Positions 9,031 through 16,787 of a stretch of DNA of 64,000 bases are shown one piece after another. The translations under genes were made by a program, and so were the position numbers. Source of the stretch: Burkholderia sp. WP9 (lineage in GTDB: Bacteria; Pseudomonadota; Gammaproteobacteria; Burkholderiales; Burkholderiaceae). The DNA is taken from the NCBI RefSeq assembly GCF_900104795.1, contig NZ_FNTG01000001.1:2294001-2358000 (forward strand), read 5' to 3'. Position 1 is the first letter of the stretch; the number at the start of each line of letters is the position of its first letter. The notes beneath the pieces are model-generated. The model had not been told where the DNA came from, did no database searches, and saw only the letters and a list, made by a program, of their open reading frames with translations.

Positions 9031-9558
9031 TTAAACGCGATCGATCGTGCATAGCAGATGGCCAACGGTCCACAGCGCGCCGCCGGCAACGCTGCGCTCG
9101 CCGGTCGTCAGTGGCGCAAGACGTAACACGGCGAGGGCATCCCGAGCGACATAGATTGCGAATTCGACCGCGTGGCTCGCCAGTCGCAACGCGCCGGCCA
9201 GATCGCCTTCATGCGCCGCATCAGCGGCGCGCAGTGCCAGCGCCGCTGCGTCACGTGCATTGGCATCCGCTAGACGGGCCAAGCCTGCCATGCGCCCGCA
9301 AACGTCTCCTACGGCCATGTAACTGCGGTCGATCGGCTCGACCTCGTAGAGACCGTCGGCCAGGTCCTGCGCGAACGACGCCATGCCAAGCGCGAAGGCG
9401 CCCAGCGCTTCGAGGCGCTCCGCGAACTCGTCGGCAGTCGCCGCGGCGTGAACGTCGAGCGCATCCGCGAGTTCATGCGCGCGTTGCTCTTTCAGCCAGT
9501 AGCGCAAGGCGCCATTGACCGGGCAGGTCTGCATCGCATTGTTCGTGTAGATGTTCAC
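9031..9558 (-). CDS. Hypothetical alpha-helical protein of the element
   Basis: I do not recognise a family. Beginning at GTG 9558 the product has 175 residues: a short polar N-terminus (NIYTNNAMQTCPVNGALRYW) then mostly alanine-rich helices (RLEALGAFALGMASFAQDLA; ANARDAAALALRAADAAHEG). The GTG overlaps the stop of the preceding gene as GTGA, which suggests coupled translation; the first ATG (9534) has no ribosome-binding site. The helical composition resembles small regulatory or structural phage proteins but nothing specific can be claimed. Confidence 0.6.
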   Translation of the reverse strand: MNIYTNNAMQTCPVNGALRYWLKEQRAHELADALDVHAAATADEFAERLEALGAFALGMASFAQDLADGLYEVEPIDRSYMAVGDVCGRMAGLARLADANARDAAALALRAADAAHEGDLAGALRLASHAVEFAIYVARDALAVLRLAPLTTGERSVAGGALWTVGHLLCTIDRV

Positions 9559-10058
9559 GCCGCACGCCAGTCGAGCGAGGGCAGCAGGGAGCGCACAACG
9601 GCATCGGCCAGCGTTCCATACTCGCCGCGCAGTTCGCGAAGTGGCACACCTTTCCGCCATAGGGTAGCAATGCGCGCCTCGGGTGCCATCGGGTCGCCAC
9701 TCGAAGCCCGTTCCGGCTTTGACGCCGACGCCGGCCGCGTTTCGGGCGCCGGCCCGAATGTCGCGGCGAGTTCATCGGACAGTGGTCGCGGCTTACGAAA
9801 CGGCGAAGTCGGGACCGTTTGCACGTTCTCTTTCGCAAACCGTTGCCGCAGTCTGACACGTGCGGCGTGAGAGCCCCGCTCGATCCGCTCCGTTGCCGAC
9901 GTTGGCGGTGCCGGGCGCTTCGCCGTTGGTCGCTTTGCAACCGCAGGAACGGCCTCAGACGGCCGCGCGGCGGCGCGCACGACTATCCGCCCGCCGATAG
10001 CCCGGCGAGCCGCCAGAGCGAGGATTGACAGTCGCAGCGGGTGTTTTCGTTCAGACAT
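9555..10058 (-). CDS. Hypothetical basic protein of the element
   Basis: The 167-residue product starts MSERKHPLRLSILALAARRA at ATG 10058, seven bases after AGGA. It is strongly basic and proline-rich in the middle (AVAKRPTAKRPAPPTSATER). The last 40 residues (EARIATLWRKGVPLRELRGEYG followed by TLADAVVRSLLPSL) could form a helix-turn-helix, so DNA binding is possible. It overlaps the next leftward gene by four bases (GTGA). No family is recognised. Confidence 0.6.
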   Translation of the reverse strand: MSERKHPLRLSILALAARRAIGGRIVVRAAARPSEAVPAVAKRPTAKRPAPPTSATERIERGSHAARVRLRQRFAKENVQTVPTSPFRKPRPLSDELAATFGPAPETRPASASKPERASSGDPMAPEARIATLWRKGVPLRELRGEYGTLADAVVRSLLPSLDWRAA

Positions 10059-10183
10059 CAGTATTCCTACATGTTGGGCCGCGCCAACGTTGCGCAGCAC
10101 GTTAGCCGTCGTTCATTAAAGACACATTCGTAATGATATGCGTCGAATATATCTGCGCAGTGGCATATAGAATCGCCTGCGTT

Positions 10184-10216
10184 CTGACCACCTGTTGACG
10201 ACTCGCTGACCACCTG
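10184..10216 (+). promoter_or_regulatory. 11-bp direct repeats, possible operator between divergent genes
   Basis: CTGACCACCTG occurs at 10184-10194 and 10206-10216, exactly 22 bp apart, two turns of the helix. They lie in the 298-bp space between divergent genes starting at 10058 (minus) and 10357 (plus). A repressor or activator could bind both on the same face; the binding protein is unknown. Confidence 0.45.
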
Positions 10217-10356
10217 CAAAGCGTGTGTAGACAAGACATTCACCGGCAGTCGCGCCGCCAAAAACGTCATTCATTGGGCGTTCTGATAGTTCATGGCTAT
10301 TGCCGCATATCAATGATAGTGTGTGTCTCGTGTGCACACAACATAAGGAGTACGCA

Positions 10357-10857
10357 ATGTCAATAAATACGGCTACACACGGCGCTGTTGACCTGTATGG
10401 GCGCGCCGCGCTGGAAACGATCGAATCCTGTACGCGTTGGCATGTCGCCGTGCGAGTGCGCGGGGCATGCATCCACGCAGTGGCATTCCAGGCGTGGCGC
10501 CCGGCGTCCCGCCTGAGTGCCAAGTCTGCCGGCGAGTTTTTCGAGCTTGTGTGGCGCGTGCAGGAGAGTTGCGGCTCGGCCGACAGTGCGCGCGTCACGG
10601 CGCACGCCTGGTGCTGGACGCCTGCCGACCAATGGACCGCCGCACTCCCGGCAACGTCAGACGCAGTTCGCGCGGAGTTCGTCCAGCGCGCTATCCGGAT
10701 GACTGCCGACGAGGTGCGCGACGATCATGAGGACGCTCTTCGCGAGTGGGCGTTGCGACTCGTTGCGGGCGATGACGTGTCGTCGGTCGCTCCGGTCGCG
10801 CAGGCGGAAGCACCCCGGTGCGCGCGCACGTCGCTCGGTCTCGCGGCGTCGAACTGA
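10357..10857 (+). CDS. Hypothetical protein heading the rightward operon
   Basis: The 166-residue product starts MSINTATHGAVDLYGRAALE at ATG 10357, with AAGGAG seven bases upstream. The first part has beta-like alternation with cysteines and tryptophans (TRWHVAVRVRGACIHAVAFQAW; WCWTPADQW), the second part is acidic-helical (RMTADEVRDDHEDALREWALRL). No family is recognised. It is first in a rightward series of five closely spaced genes leading to the tail proteins, so a role in late-gene control or particle hijacking is conceivable but unsupported. Confidence 0.65.
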   Translation: MSINTATHGAVDLYGRAALETIESCTRWHVAVRVRGACIHAVAFQAWRPASRLSAKSAGEFFELVWRVQESCGSADSARVTAHAWCWTPADQWTAALPATSDAVRAEFVQRAIRMTADEVRDDHEDALREWALRLVAGDDVSSVAPVAQAEAPRCARTSLGLAASN

Positions 10858-10882
10858 TCGAACACACAAAGGAGCAAACGCA

Positions 10883-11068
10883 ATGGATGCCCGCAAACAA
10901 CCGCCGCGCCGCCCGCCGCAACTAGCTGCACTCCGAAAGCTAGCTGATGCGCTGATTGGCAAACCGAATGGCGCGAATGACCACCTCCCTACGCGCGAGG
11001 AGATGGAACACATGCACAAGTCCGACATGCGCGAGACCCTTCCCGTCACGCCGACGCGGATCAAGTGA
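10883..11068 (+). CDS. Small hypothetical protein (61 aa)
   Basis: ATG 10883 follows AAAGGAG by eight bases. The product begins MDARKQPPRRPPQLAALRKL and is basic and proline-rich at the N-terminus, polar and charged at the C-terminus (REEMEHMHKSDMRETLPVTP). It lies 25 bp after the preceding gene and 8 bp before the RHH gene. No family recognised; the strong ribosome-binding site and position support translation. Confidence 0.5.
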   Translation: MDARKQPPRRPPQLAALRKLADALIGKPNGANDHLPTREEMEHMHKSDMRETLPVTPTRIK

Positions 11069-11076
11069 GGATCCGT

Positions 11077-11238
11077 ATGCAGCGAACACACGTTTTTCTC
11101 CCGGCACCGATTCGCGCCGACCTCAGGGCCTTGTCGCAGCAATGTGATACGTCAGTGGGCGAACTGATCCGGCAAGCCGTCGCGGCATACCTTGAGCGGG
11201 TGCGCGCGACGCCCGCGAACAATGAAAGGGGTGCGTAA
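11077..11238 (+). CDS. Small ribbon-helix-helix protein (53 aa)
   Basis: Translation gives MQRTHVFLPAPIRADLRALS and then QQCDTSVGELIRQAVAAYLE with a short polar tail. A beta strand, a helix, a turn and a second helix match the Arc/MetJ/CopG ribbon-helix-helix pattern; VFLPAPIRADL is the typical strand-to-helix transition. The stop codon TAA (11236-11238) overlaps the ATG of the tape-measure gene by one base, so the two are translationally linked. It may regulate the tail genes or the element's early genes. Confidence 0.7.
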   Translation: MQRTHVFLPAPIRADLRALSQQCDTSVGELIRQAVAAYLERVRATPANNERGA

Positions 11239-13082
11239 TGTCAAACCAACAGGTCGTCTCAGAACTTATTGTCCAGCTCACGCTGGATTCGACGCCTTAC
11301 AAACGTGAGTCGAAGAAAATCGACGGCATGGTCGATGGTACGGAAAAGAAACTTGTGGCGGCCGATACAAAGCGCAAACGCCGCGACACCGACCAACTGA
11401 AGCGAACTAAATCTCAGACCCTGGCGTTCAAGGAACTGGCGTCGAGCGTGAAGGCCTTCACGGCCGCAGTTGGCGCTATCGTAGGCGTAGGGGTTGCGGC
11501 ATTCACAGCCGGTAACGCGTTTGTCGCCTACGAGAATGGTCTCACGCGCGCAACGGTCGCGACGGGGCTGTCCCGGCGCGAGATGCAGGCGGCGTCGATC
11601 ATGTTCAAGCGGCTCGGCGCCGACGCGGATGCCGGCGCGGCATCGTATGCGGAATTGGCGAAAGAGGCCAAGGCGTTTCAGGTAGGCGGACCGGCAGCCG
11701 CTCCGCACCTCCAGGCGCTGTCGATGATCGGCGTCAATCTGGCAGGCACGACGACGCAGCAGCTTGCACAGGCACAGCAGATTTACCGCGCCGCCCCTCC
11801 CGGCCAGAAGGCGACGATGGAATCGTTTCTCGCCCTGCATGGAATCGCAACGGACCTGATCGTCGCCATCAAAAGCAATCGTGACATCACCGAAGAATGG
11901 TCTACCTCGCTCTCGCAGGCGACCGATACGACATCGAAGACGCTGGACGCGTTCAATGACGCGACCGCTAGCGCAGAGAGTTCGCTGAAGTCGTTCGGCA
12001 GCACGCTTGCATCGCTCATCGCGCCCGCGGTGCAACAGATGGCCGACTATCTGAACTCGGGCGCCGTGGAGCTTTCGAAGTTTGCGGACGATGTGAACGC
12101 AGCAGGCGGCGGCCTCGATGGTTTTCAAAAAGCGCTGTCTGAACGCTCGCCCGAACTCGCCCACAACCTCGCACTGCTCGGCACAGCCCTTAGGACGTTG
12201 GGGGAGGCAGTAGACCTCTCGGCCTATGGTCTGCAATTGCTCGGAGGGCTTTTAAAAACGGCTGGTCAGTGGCTGTTCCCCAAACTAGGCGGTACGGGGC
12301 AGGAGAACGTCAAGAAAATCGGCGGCGCGTTCGGCACGATTTCCGATGCGGTCAAATGGGCGTGGAGTACGGCCGTCCCCGAGGCGCGGCGTAACGGTCC
12401 CGACATCGTTGGCGGCACGCTGGGCGACCATGGCGGCGCGGCGCGGCTGACGGCGCCGCGGCAATACGCTACAGACCCCTCGCTGGACCCGGGCGAGACC
12501 GTTATCAGCGCGTCCGCGCGAAAGGCTGGCGCTGGCGTGAAACCGACAGCGGCGGAACTCACACAGTTTTTTGTCGCACGGGGCGTGCCGCTGAACGAGG
12601 CGATTGGCCTGACGGCCAACGCGTTTGGCGAGTCATCCCTCGACCCTGCCCGAGTGAACCAGCAATCAGGCGCTCGCGGCCTCTTTCAATGGTTGAGCAA
12701 GGATCGCGTGGCGGCCGTCGAGAGATGGTCGGGCAAGCCGATTACGAGCATGTCATGGCAGGAGCAGAGCAACGCCGTTCTGAACGTCCCGAGCGAGCGC
12801 GCGCGGCTCAACAAAGCTGTCGCAGGCGCGTCTACGGTCTCGGACTATACGCGGGGCATCAGCGACGTTTTCGAGGCGCACGGCAATATGTCGTCGCTTC
12901 GTGACCGCCTCAAATATGCGAGCCAGCTAGAGGCTTCCTCCGGGGGCGCGAACGGCACGCAGACTGGGGCAACGTACAACGTGCAGAATCTGAACGTGAG
13001 CGGCGTGCAGGACCCGCAACAGCTTTCCGATGCTATCCAGCGTCAGTCAGGCACCGCACCGTATAACTCGGCTGTGCGCTAA
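11238..13082 (+). CDS. Tail tape-measure-like protein with C-terminal tail-lysozyme domain
   Basis: The 614-residue protein starts like phage tape-measure proteins (VSELIVQLTLDSTPYKRESK then a lysine-rich coiled region), has a hydrophobic stretch near residues 78-95 (AVGAIVGVGVAAFTAG) and long helical middle. Residues about 435-560 match the phage tail-tip lysozyme domain: LTQFFVARGVPLNEAIGLTA, then FGESSLDP with Glu465 as the likely catalytic acid, and GLFQW. Tape-measure proteins set tail length; the lysozyme domain opens peptidoglycan at infection. At 614 residues it would give a short tail. No other tail-tube gene accompanies it except the hub-like protein downstream. Confidence 0.75.
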   Translation: MSNQQVVSELIVQLTLDSTPYKRESKKIDGMVDGTEKKLVAADTKRKRRDTDQLKRTKSQTLAFKELASSVKAFTAAVGAIVGVGVAAFTAGNAFVAYENGLTRATVATGLSRREMQAASIMFKRLGADADAGAASYAELAKEAKAFQVGGPAAAPHLQALSMIGVNLAGTTTQQLAQAQQIYRAAPPGQKATMESFLALHGIATDLIVAIKSNRDITEEWSTSLSQATDTTSKTLDAFNDATASAESSLKSFGSTLASLIAPAVQQMADYLNSGAVELSKFADDVNAAGGGLDGFQKALSERSPELAHNLALLGTALRTLGEAVDLSAYGLQLLGGLLKTAGQWLFPKLGGTGQENVKKIGGAFGTISDAVKWAWSTAVPEARRNGPDIVGGTLGDHGGAARLTAPRQYATDPSLDPGETVISASARKAGAGVKPTAAELTQFFVARGVPLNEAIGLTANAFGESSLDPARVNQQSGARGLFQWLSKDRVAAVERWSGKPITSMSWQEQSNAVLNVPSERARLNKAVAGASTVSDYTRGISDVFEAHGNMSSLRDRLKYASQLEASSGGANGTQTGATYNVQNLNVSGVQDPQQLSDAIQRQSGTAPYNSAVR

Positions 13083-13095
13083 GGAGGGGGACGGC

Positions 13096-13992
13096 ATGAC
13101 ATTCAATACGCTTTTAGAGCGCAAAGTTCGAACCACGATCACCGTGGTGCGGCCGGATGCGTCAGGCGAAGCGACGCCGGACGTTTATACGTTTGCCTCA
13201 CACCGGCAGAAGATCACGGTGCGTAATGGCGGCGCGCAGTTTAACTCTGCCCGCGTGGAAATCTACGGGGCTCCGCTCGACACGATGAATCAGATTGCGA
13301 GGCTCTGGAATATCGCCATGGCGCCGCAAAACACGGACACGCTTCAAATTGACGTATGGGACGGATGGAATTACATTCCTCTGTTTGCTGGCGTCATTTC
13401 ATGGTCTACCATCGAAGCCCGCCAGCCTCCGAATGTCTATCTCGTGGTTGAGGCGAATGCGTCTTTTGCGCTCGGCAACATGGCCGTTTCGCCCTACGCG
13501 AATCCTGGACCTGTCGCGCTACAAGATGTGCTGACGAGCGTCATCACGCCAGCCGGGTTCTCGCTCGATTACAGTTCCGCAGCGATTAACCCGCTGATGA
13601 ACGACGTGAGACTAACGGGCTCTCCGCTCGAACAGATCACGCAGGCGATCGGCCACTATCCGCAACTGCGGTTCGCGTTCCAGTTACAGCGCCTGGTCGT
13701 TACTGCGGTAGGCCAGCCCTTTACGGCGGACCCGATACTGATATCCCCGCGTAATGGAATGATGGGCGGCCCCGCGTTCTCGTCGAGCAGCTTGCAGCTC
13801 GCAACGATTTTTAATCCTCGTATCCGACAAGGCGTCGCGATCGAAGTAGAGACGGAATTCACATACGTCAACCAGACCGCGTGGCTAGCAGCCGTCGTCG
13901 TGCATCAACTTGAGCCGAACGTTCCGGGAGGTGCCTTTACGACTAGCATCGCGTGCAGCGCATGGGGTACCGCCGGCAACAATCAGCAGTGA
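13096..13992 (+). CDS. Phage baseplate/tail hub-like protein
   Basis: The 298-residue product starts at ATG 13096 after AAGGAGGGGG. It has alternating beta structure: a N-terminal domain (KVRTTITVVRPDASGEATPD and FASHRQKITVRNGG) followed by LQIDVWDGWNYIPLFAGVIS, a pattern seen in hub or distal tail proteins that contact the end of the tube. The later TGSPLEQITQAIGHYPQLRF and VAIEVETEFTYVNQT also fit. It lies 13 bp after the tape-measure gene, the usual order of tail genes. The assignment is by fold impression and context, not by an unmistakable motif. Confidence 0.6.
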   Translation: MTFNTLLERKVRTTITVVRPDASGEATPDVYTFASHRQKITVRNGGAQFNSARVEIYGAPLDTMNQIARLWNIAMAPQNTDTLQIDVWDGWNYIPLFAGVISWSTIEARQPPNVYLVVEANASFALGNMAVSPYANPGPVALQDVLTSVITPAGFSLDYSSAAINPLMNDVRLTGSPLEQITQAIGHYPQLRFAFQLQRLVVTAVGQPFTADPILISPRNGMMGGPAFSSSSLQLATIFNPRIRQGVAIEVETEFTYVNQTAWLAAVVVHQLEPNVPGGAFTTSIACSAWGTAGNNQQ

Positions 13993-14036
13993 CTAGACTG
14001 CGCGGACGGATGCGATGCCGCGAGCGCGAGCAGCCG

Positions 14037-14324
14037 CTAACGTACGCGCGGTACGCCAACGAGCAGACGGCCGAATACCGCGAAGAGTGCGACGGTCGCG
14101 CGAGCGAACCATACGAGCGCCGGGACGACCGGCGCAACGATCGATGCGGCCGGCTCAGCGACCGACCAACCGAGCTGGCCAGCCGCGCGACACGCGCCGC
14201 CGATGCGACCGTGCTGCCAGACATACTCGCGCCGCCGTGCCGCCGCTTGCTCGCGCAGCGGTGCATAGGCGATCCGCAACGGCCGCGCCGGTCGCTGGCG
14301 GCGCGCTTTCAATGCGCGAGTCAT
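14037..14324 (-). CDS. Hypothetical basic membrane-anchored protein
   Basis: The 95-residue product starts MTRALKARRQRPARPLRIAY; its first 60 residues are strongly basic and the end contains a hydrophobic segment (SIVAPVVPALVWFARATVAL). The ATG overlaps the stop of the preceding gene by four bases (ATGA). It is the last gene of the leftward alpA-imm operon. No family recognised; one membrane pass with a basic cytoplasmic domain is a reasonable reading. Confidence 0.55.
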   Translation of the reverse strand: MTRALKARRQRPARPLRIAYAPLREQAAARRREYVWQHGRIGGACRAAGQLGWSVAEPAASIVAPVVPALVWFARATVALFAVFGRLLVGVPRVR

Positions 14325-14491
14325 CGGAGGTAATGCGCGAACAGCGCGACGACGACGGCTGCGATGAGCGCAAAGTCTGACGTGGCCCGCAGCGGCGCTG
14401 CGGCGGCGTGCAAATGTTCCCAAGCGCGCTGCATACGGGATGGGCGGGCAAGCCCGCCTGCGCCGTTCTGCTGCGTTTCAAGCGCTCTCAT
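14321..14491 (-). CDS. Small hypothetical protein with C-terminal membrane segment (56 aa)
   Basis: Starting at ATG 14491 (upstream AAGGGGG), the product MRALETQQNGAGGLARPSRM ends in a hydrophobic segment (DFALIAAVVVALFAHYLR). It lies 11 bp after the 14503-14838 gene and overlaps the next gene as ATGA. A longer upstream extension reaching 14593 lacks support. Function unknown; size and position suggest an accessory of the immunity operon. Confidence 0.5.
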   Translation of the reverse strand: MRALETQQNGAGGLARPSRMQRAWEHLHAAAAPLRATSDFALIAAVVVALFAHYLR

Positions 14492-14502
14492 ATGCGGCCC
14501 CC

Positions 14503-14838
14503 TTACCCTTGGCGGACGACGCCCACGGCGATGTTCACGACGCTCCACAGACGGGCGTCGTTCGTCTTGATGCGGGCTTGCTCGGCTTGCCAAAACTCAT
14601 CGATCACAATCGCGGGAATCTCGGCTCGCAACGTCGCGCCGATGCTGGTGCCGACCCGCGACAGCTGGTACGCGTCAAAACCCGGCGGCACAGGGATTGC
14701 TTGCGCGACCTCCAGAAACGTTTTCCAGACCCTGTGGTGGTGCATGGTCGCGCGCCCACTAGCGGAAGGGAAGTAACGGATGCAACCCCAGGTCGCGCGG
14801 CTCGCCTCCAATGCCGCTTGTTCTCCGGCCTTGTCCAT
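14503..14838 (-). CDS. Hypothetical protein of the immunity operon (111 aa)
   Basis: ATG 14838 follows AGGAGAGG. The product starts MDKAGEQAALEASRATWGCI and contains WKTFLEVAQAIPVPPGFDAY and AEIPAIVIDEFWQAEQARIK, a soluble mixed alpha/beta protein with no recognised family. Its ATG overlaps the imm stop by one base (TGATG), so its translation depends on imm. The tight coupling suggests a shared role. Confidence 0.6.
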   Translation of the reverse strand: MDKAGEQAALEASRATWGCIRYFPSASGRATMHHHRVWKTFLEVAQAIPVPPGFDAYQLSRVGTSIGATLRAEIPAIVIDEFWQAEQARIKTNDARLWSVVNIAVGVVRQG

Positions 14839-15047
14839 CACGCCTCTCCTTTCGAACTCGATGCCATTACAACAACGGACGGCGGCGGGTTCATCGCTGC
14901 CCAGGCGAGGGTCCATACCCAGCCGATGAACGTCCATCCGAAGAACAGATTCACGATGATGATTGCGCCAGCGTTGTGATGCTTTCGACTGAGTGCAATG
15001 ATGGCCGGCAGGAAGTAGAGAGCGAGCAGCAGTGCGAGCGCGATCAT
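14838..15047 (-). CDS. Superinfection immunity membrane protein (T4 Imm-like family)
   Basis: The 69-residue product has two hydrophobic segments: IALALLLALYFLPAIIALSR and AGAIIIVNLFFGWTFIGWVW, with the KHHNAG turn between them. This is the signature of the superinfection-immunity family named for T4 Imm, whose founding member stops DNA of a second phage from entering through the inner membrane. It overlaps alpA by four bases (ATGA) and the next gene by one. Its presence would protect the host of the element from competing phages; which phages cannot be read. Confidence 0.82.
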   Translation of the reverse strand: MIALALLLALYFLPAIIALSRKHHNAGAIIIVNLFFGWTFIGWVWTLAWAAMNPPPSVVVMASSSKGEA

Positions 15048-15244
15048 GCTGCGACCGCCGTGCTAGTGCGGGCATCCATCCACTCTTGAACGACATCGGA
15101 GCGCCACGCCACGGAGTTGGGGCCGAGTTTCACCGGTTTGGGAAAGGTGCCGGCGGCGATCCATCGGTAGATAGTCGGGCGGGAGAGGCTAGTAAGCTTC
15201 GCGACCTCGGGCAGGCGAAGCATGCGGTATGCGGGATTGGTCAT
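15044..15244 (-). CDS. alpA: AlpA-family transcriptional regulator/excisionase
   Basis: The 66-residue protein is a compact AlpA: LRLPEVAKLTSLSRPTIYRW followed by IAAGTFPKPVKLGPNSVAWR and SDVVQEWMDAR, a helix-turn-helix with a beta wing. AlpA proteins activate integrase expression or act as excisionase in P4-type and CP4-type elements. It heads the leftward operon alpA-imm and lies 135 bp from the end of the integrase gene. A perfect inverted repeat five bases upstream of its ATG may be its own operator. Confidence 0.88.
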   Translation of the reverse strand: MTNPAYRMLRLPEVAKLTSLSRPTIYRWIAAGTFPKPVKLGPNSVAWRSDVVQEWMDARTSTAVAA

Positions 15245-15248
15245 GGCT

Positions 15249-15275
15249 GAGTCTCATGGGTTTGCAATGAGACTC
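15249..15275. promoter_or_regulatory. 9-bp perfect inverted repeat before alpA, putative operator
   Basis: GAGTCTCAT (15249-15257) and ATGAGACTC (15267-15275) are exact inverses around nine bases. A second, shorter inverted repeat (GCTTAC 15289-15294, GTAAGC 15301-15306) lies just beyond. Both are placed where a regulator could cover the alpA promoter or ribosome-binding region. Confidence 0.6.
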
Positions 15276-15379
15276 AAGATATCGCAGCGCTTACCACGGC
15301 GTAAGCACAAAGCCGTTTAACTTCCCTTTACATGCGAAAATAAAGTGGAAACGGGGCGGCCAAAGGGCACTTTGCCGCC

Positions 15380-16615
15380 CTACGCGCTCCGCTTGATAGG
15401 CGTGACATTCCAGATTTCCCCCGCCTGGCATGTCACCAGAAACGACGCCCACAGTTCGAGCGCGCCCCGCCGCTCTTCGTAATAAGTGTGCTGATCGTAG
15501 ATGCCTTCAACACCCGCCAGCTTGTGATTCAGGCACATTTCGCTAATGTCGCGCGACACACCGAGCTTGCGCATGTGGCTCTTCATCGTGGATCGCAGGT
15601 CGTGCGGCGTGAAGCGGCGAATCGCCGGTTTGTGATTGGCGATCCAGTAGTCGATAGCCTCGCGGATCGCATCCTTCGACACGTGCGTGTCGCCGTCGTG
15701 CCGGTCGATGCGATTGCTGAGCCGCGCTGGCAACACGTAGGCTGATCCGCCTGCGAGTTCGAGCAGACGCTCAAACCATTCGACGACGGCCGGAGCAAGG
15801 GGAATATCCATCTCGGAGCCAGTCTTGTTATTGGGGATATGCCAACGCGCTTCGTCGAGGTGTACGTCTGCGCGCAATGCTGTGTACAGCTCGCTGCTAC
15901 GGACGCCAGTGGCTAGGGAGATGCGCAGTGCGTAGAGGTTCACGTCGCGCATCTTCGCGTTCATCAGTACGCCGATCTCGGCCTCGGTCAGCATCAGGCG
16001 CTTGCGCACCTCGGGCCTGTCTCCGATGATTGACGTTAGCTTGATGCCGGCGCATGGGCTGGCGTCGATCATCTTCCTGCCCGCAGCATGATCGAACAGC
16101 GCCCGCAGCACGCACCACAGCGTGAATAGCTCCGACCAACCAGCCTTTACCCGCTCGATCTGCGCGATCACGTCCGCCGCCGTAACGTCGCGCAGATTGA
16201 GCGATCCCATGCCGTTCTGGATTCGCGTGAGGTTGCGACCATAGCTGCGCTGCGTGCTGTCGGCAAGGCCGGATAACACCCTCTCGCGGTAATCCTTGAT
16301 GAGCTCGCGCACTGTCCAGTTTTTGCGTGCCTTGATCTTTCTCACTTCGGCAGCCGGATCGATCCCTTTCTGAACTTCCACGCGCCGCTCACGCGCAATG
16401 TCACGCGCCGCCGACAGCGACATGTCGGGGTAGCGGCCAATCGACAATTCGCGCTGGCGCCCACCATGGCTGAACCGGAGAATCCATGTCGCGGTGCCGG
16501 CTGCGGACAGCGTGAATGTCAGGCCGCCGCCGTCCGTCTTTGCCATCGGCTCGCCTGCCTTGACCCACCTACGTAACTGCACGTCGCTAAGGATGTTTGC
16601 TTCGCGTTTCGCCAT
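15380..16615 (-). CDS. int: Tyrosine-type integrase of the element
   Basis: The 411-residue protein has a N-terminal arm-binding domain (GGLTFTLSAAGTATWILRFS and RQRELSIGRYPDMSLSAARD), a core-binding domain near 100-190 and a catalytic domain with Arg239 (ATGVRSSEL), His338 and Arg341 (HDLR), His364 (LNHKL) and Tyr373 as the likely nucleophile. All five are present, so the enzyme should be active. It belongs to the P4/CP4-type family that recombines into gene 3' ends. It lies beside the right att site and reads toward the element interior. GGAGC before the ATG supports the start. Confidence 0.93.
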   Translation of the reverse strand: MAKREANILSDVQLRRWVKAGEPMAKTDGGGLTFTLSAAGTATWILRFSHGGRQRELSIGRYPDMSLSAARDIARERRVEVQKGIDPAAEVRKIKARKNWTVRELIKDYRERVLSGLADSTQRSYGRNLTRIQNGMGSLNLRDVTAADVIAQIERVKAGWSELFTLWCVLRALFDHAAGRKMIDASPCAGIKLTSIIGDRPEVRKRLMLTEAEIGVLMNAKMRDVNLYALRISLATGVRSSELYTALRADVHLDEARWHIPNNKTGSEMDIPLAPAVVEWFERLLELAGGSAYVLPARLSNRIDRHDGDTHVSKDAIREAIDYWIANHKPAIRRFTPHDLRSTMKSHMRKLGVSRDISEMCLNHKLAGVEGIYDQHTYYEERRGALELWASFLVTCQAGEIWNVTPIKRSA

Positions 16616-16633
16616 CGCGCATTGCTCCTGAGT

Positions 16634-16657
16634 CTAGCTACTAATCTAGCTACTAAT
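16634..16657 (+). repeat. Tandem 12-bp repeat, putative right-arm integrase sites
   Basis: CTAGCTACTAAT is repeated exactly at 16634-16645 and 16646-16657, upstream of the integrase ATG. The same word with the same 12-bp period occurs near the left end at 4427-4447. Placed between the int gene and attR, the copies could serve both recombination and control of int. Confidence 0.65.
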
Positions 16658-16787
16658 TTTCAGTGAGATTGGATGATGCACGAAGCGACGACAAGAGACA
16701 ATAGAAACGCTAAGCCTTTTGTGGCAAGGGCTTCAGCGGGTTTTGCGTGATACAGGGTGATATGGGGTAAACGTTAGACCGAGACAA

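Noticed and set aside
8891..9073. 60-codon frame on the minus strand
   Set aside because: AT-rich, no ribosome-binding site, and its 5' part overlaps the end of the gene at 9031.
9534..9536. ATG 9534 as start of the 9031-9558 gene
   Set aside because: No ribosome-binding site; GTG 9558 overlaps the upstream stop as GTGA, a common coupling arrangement.
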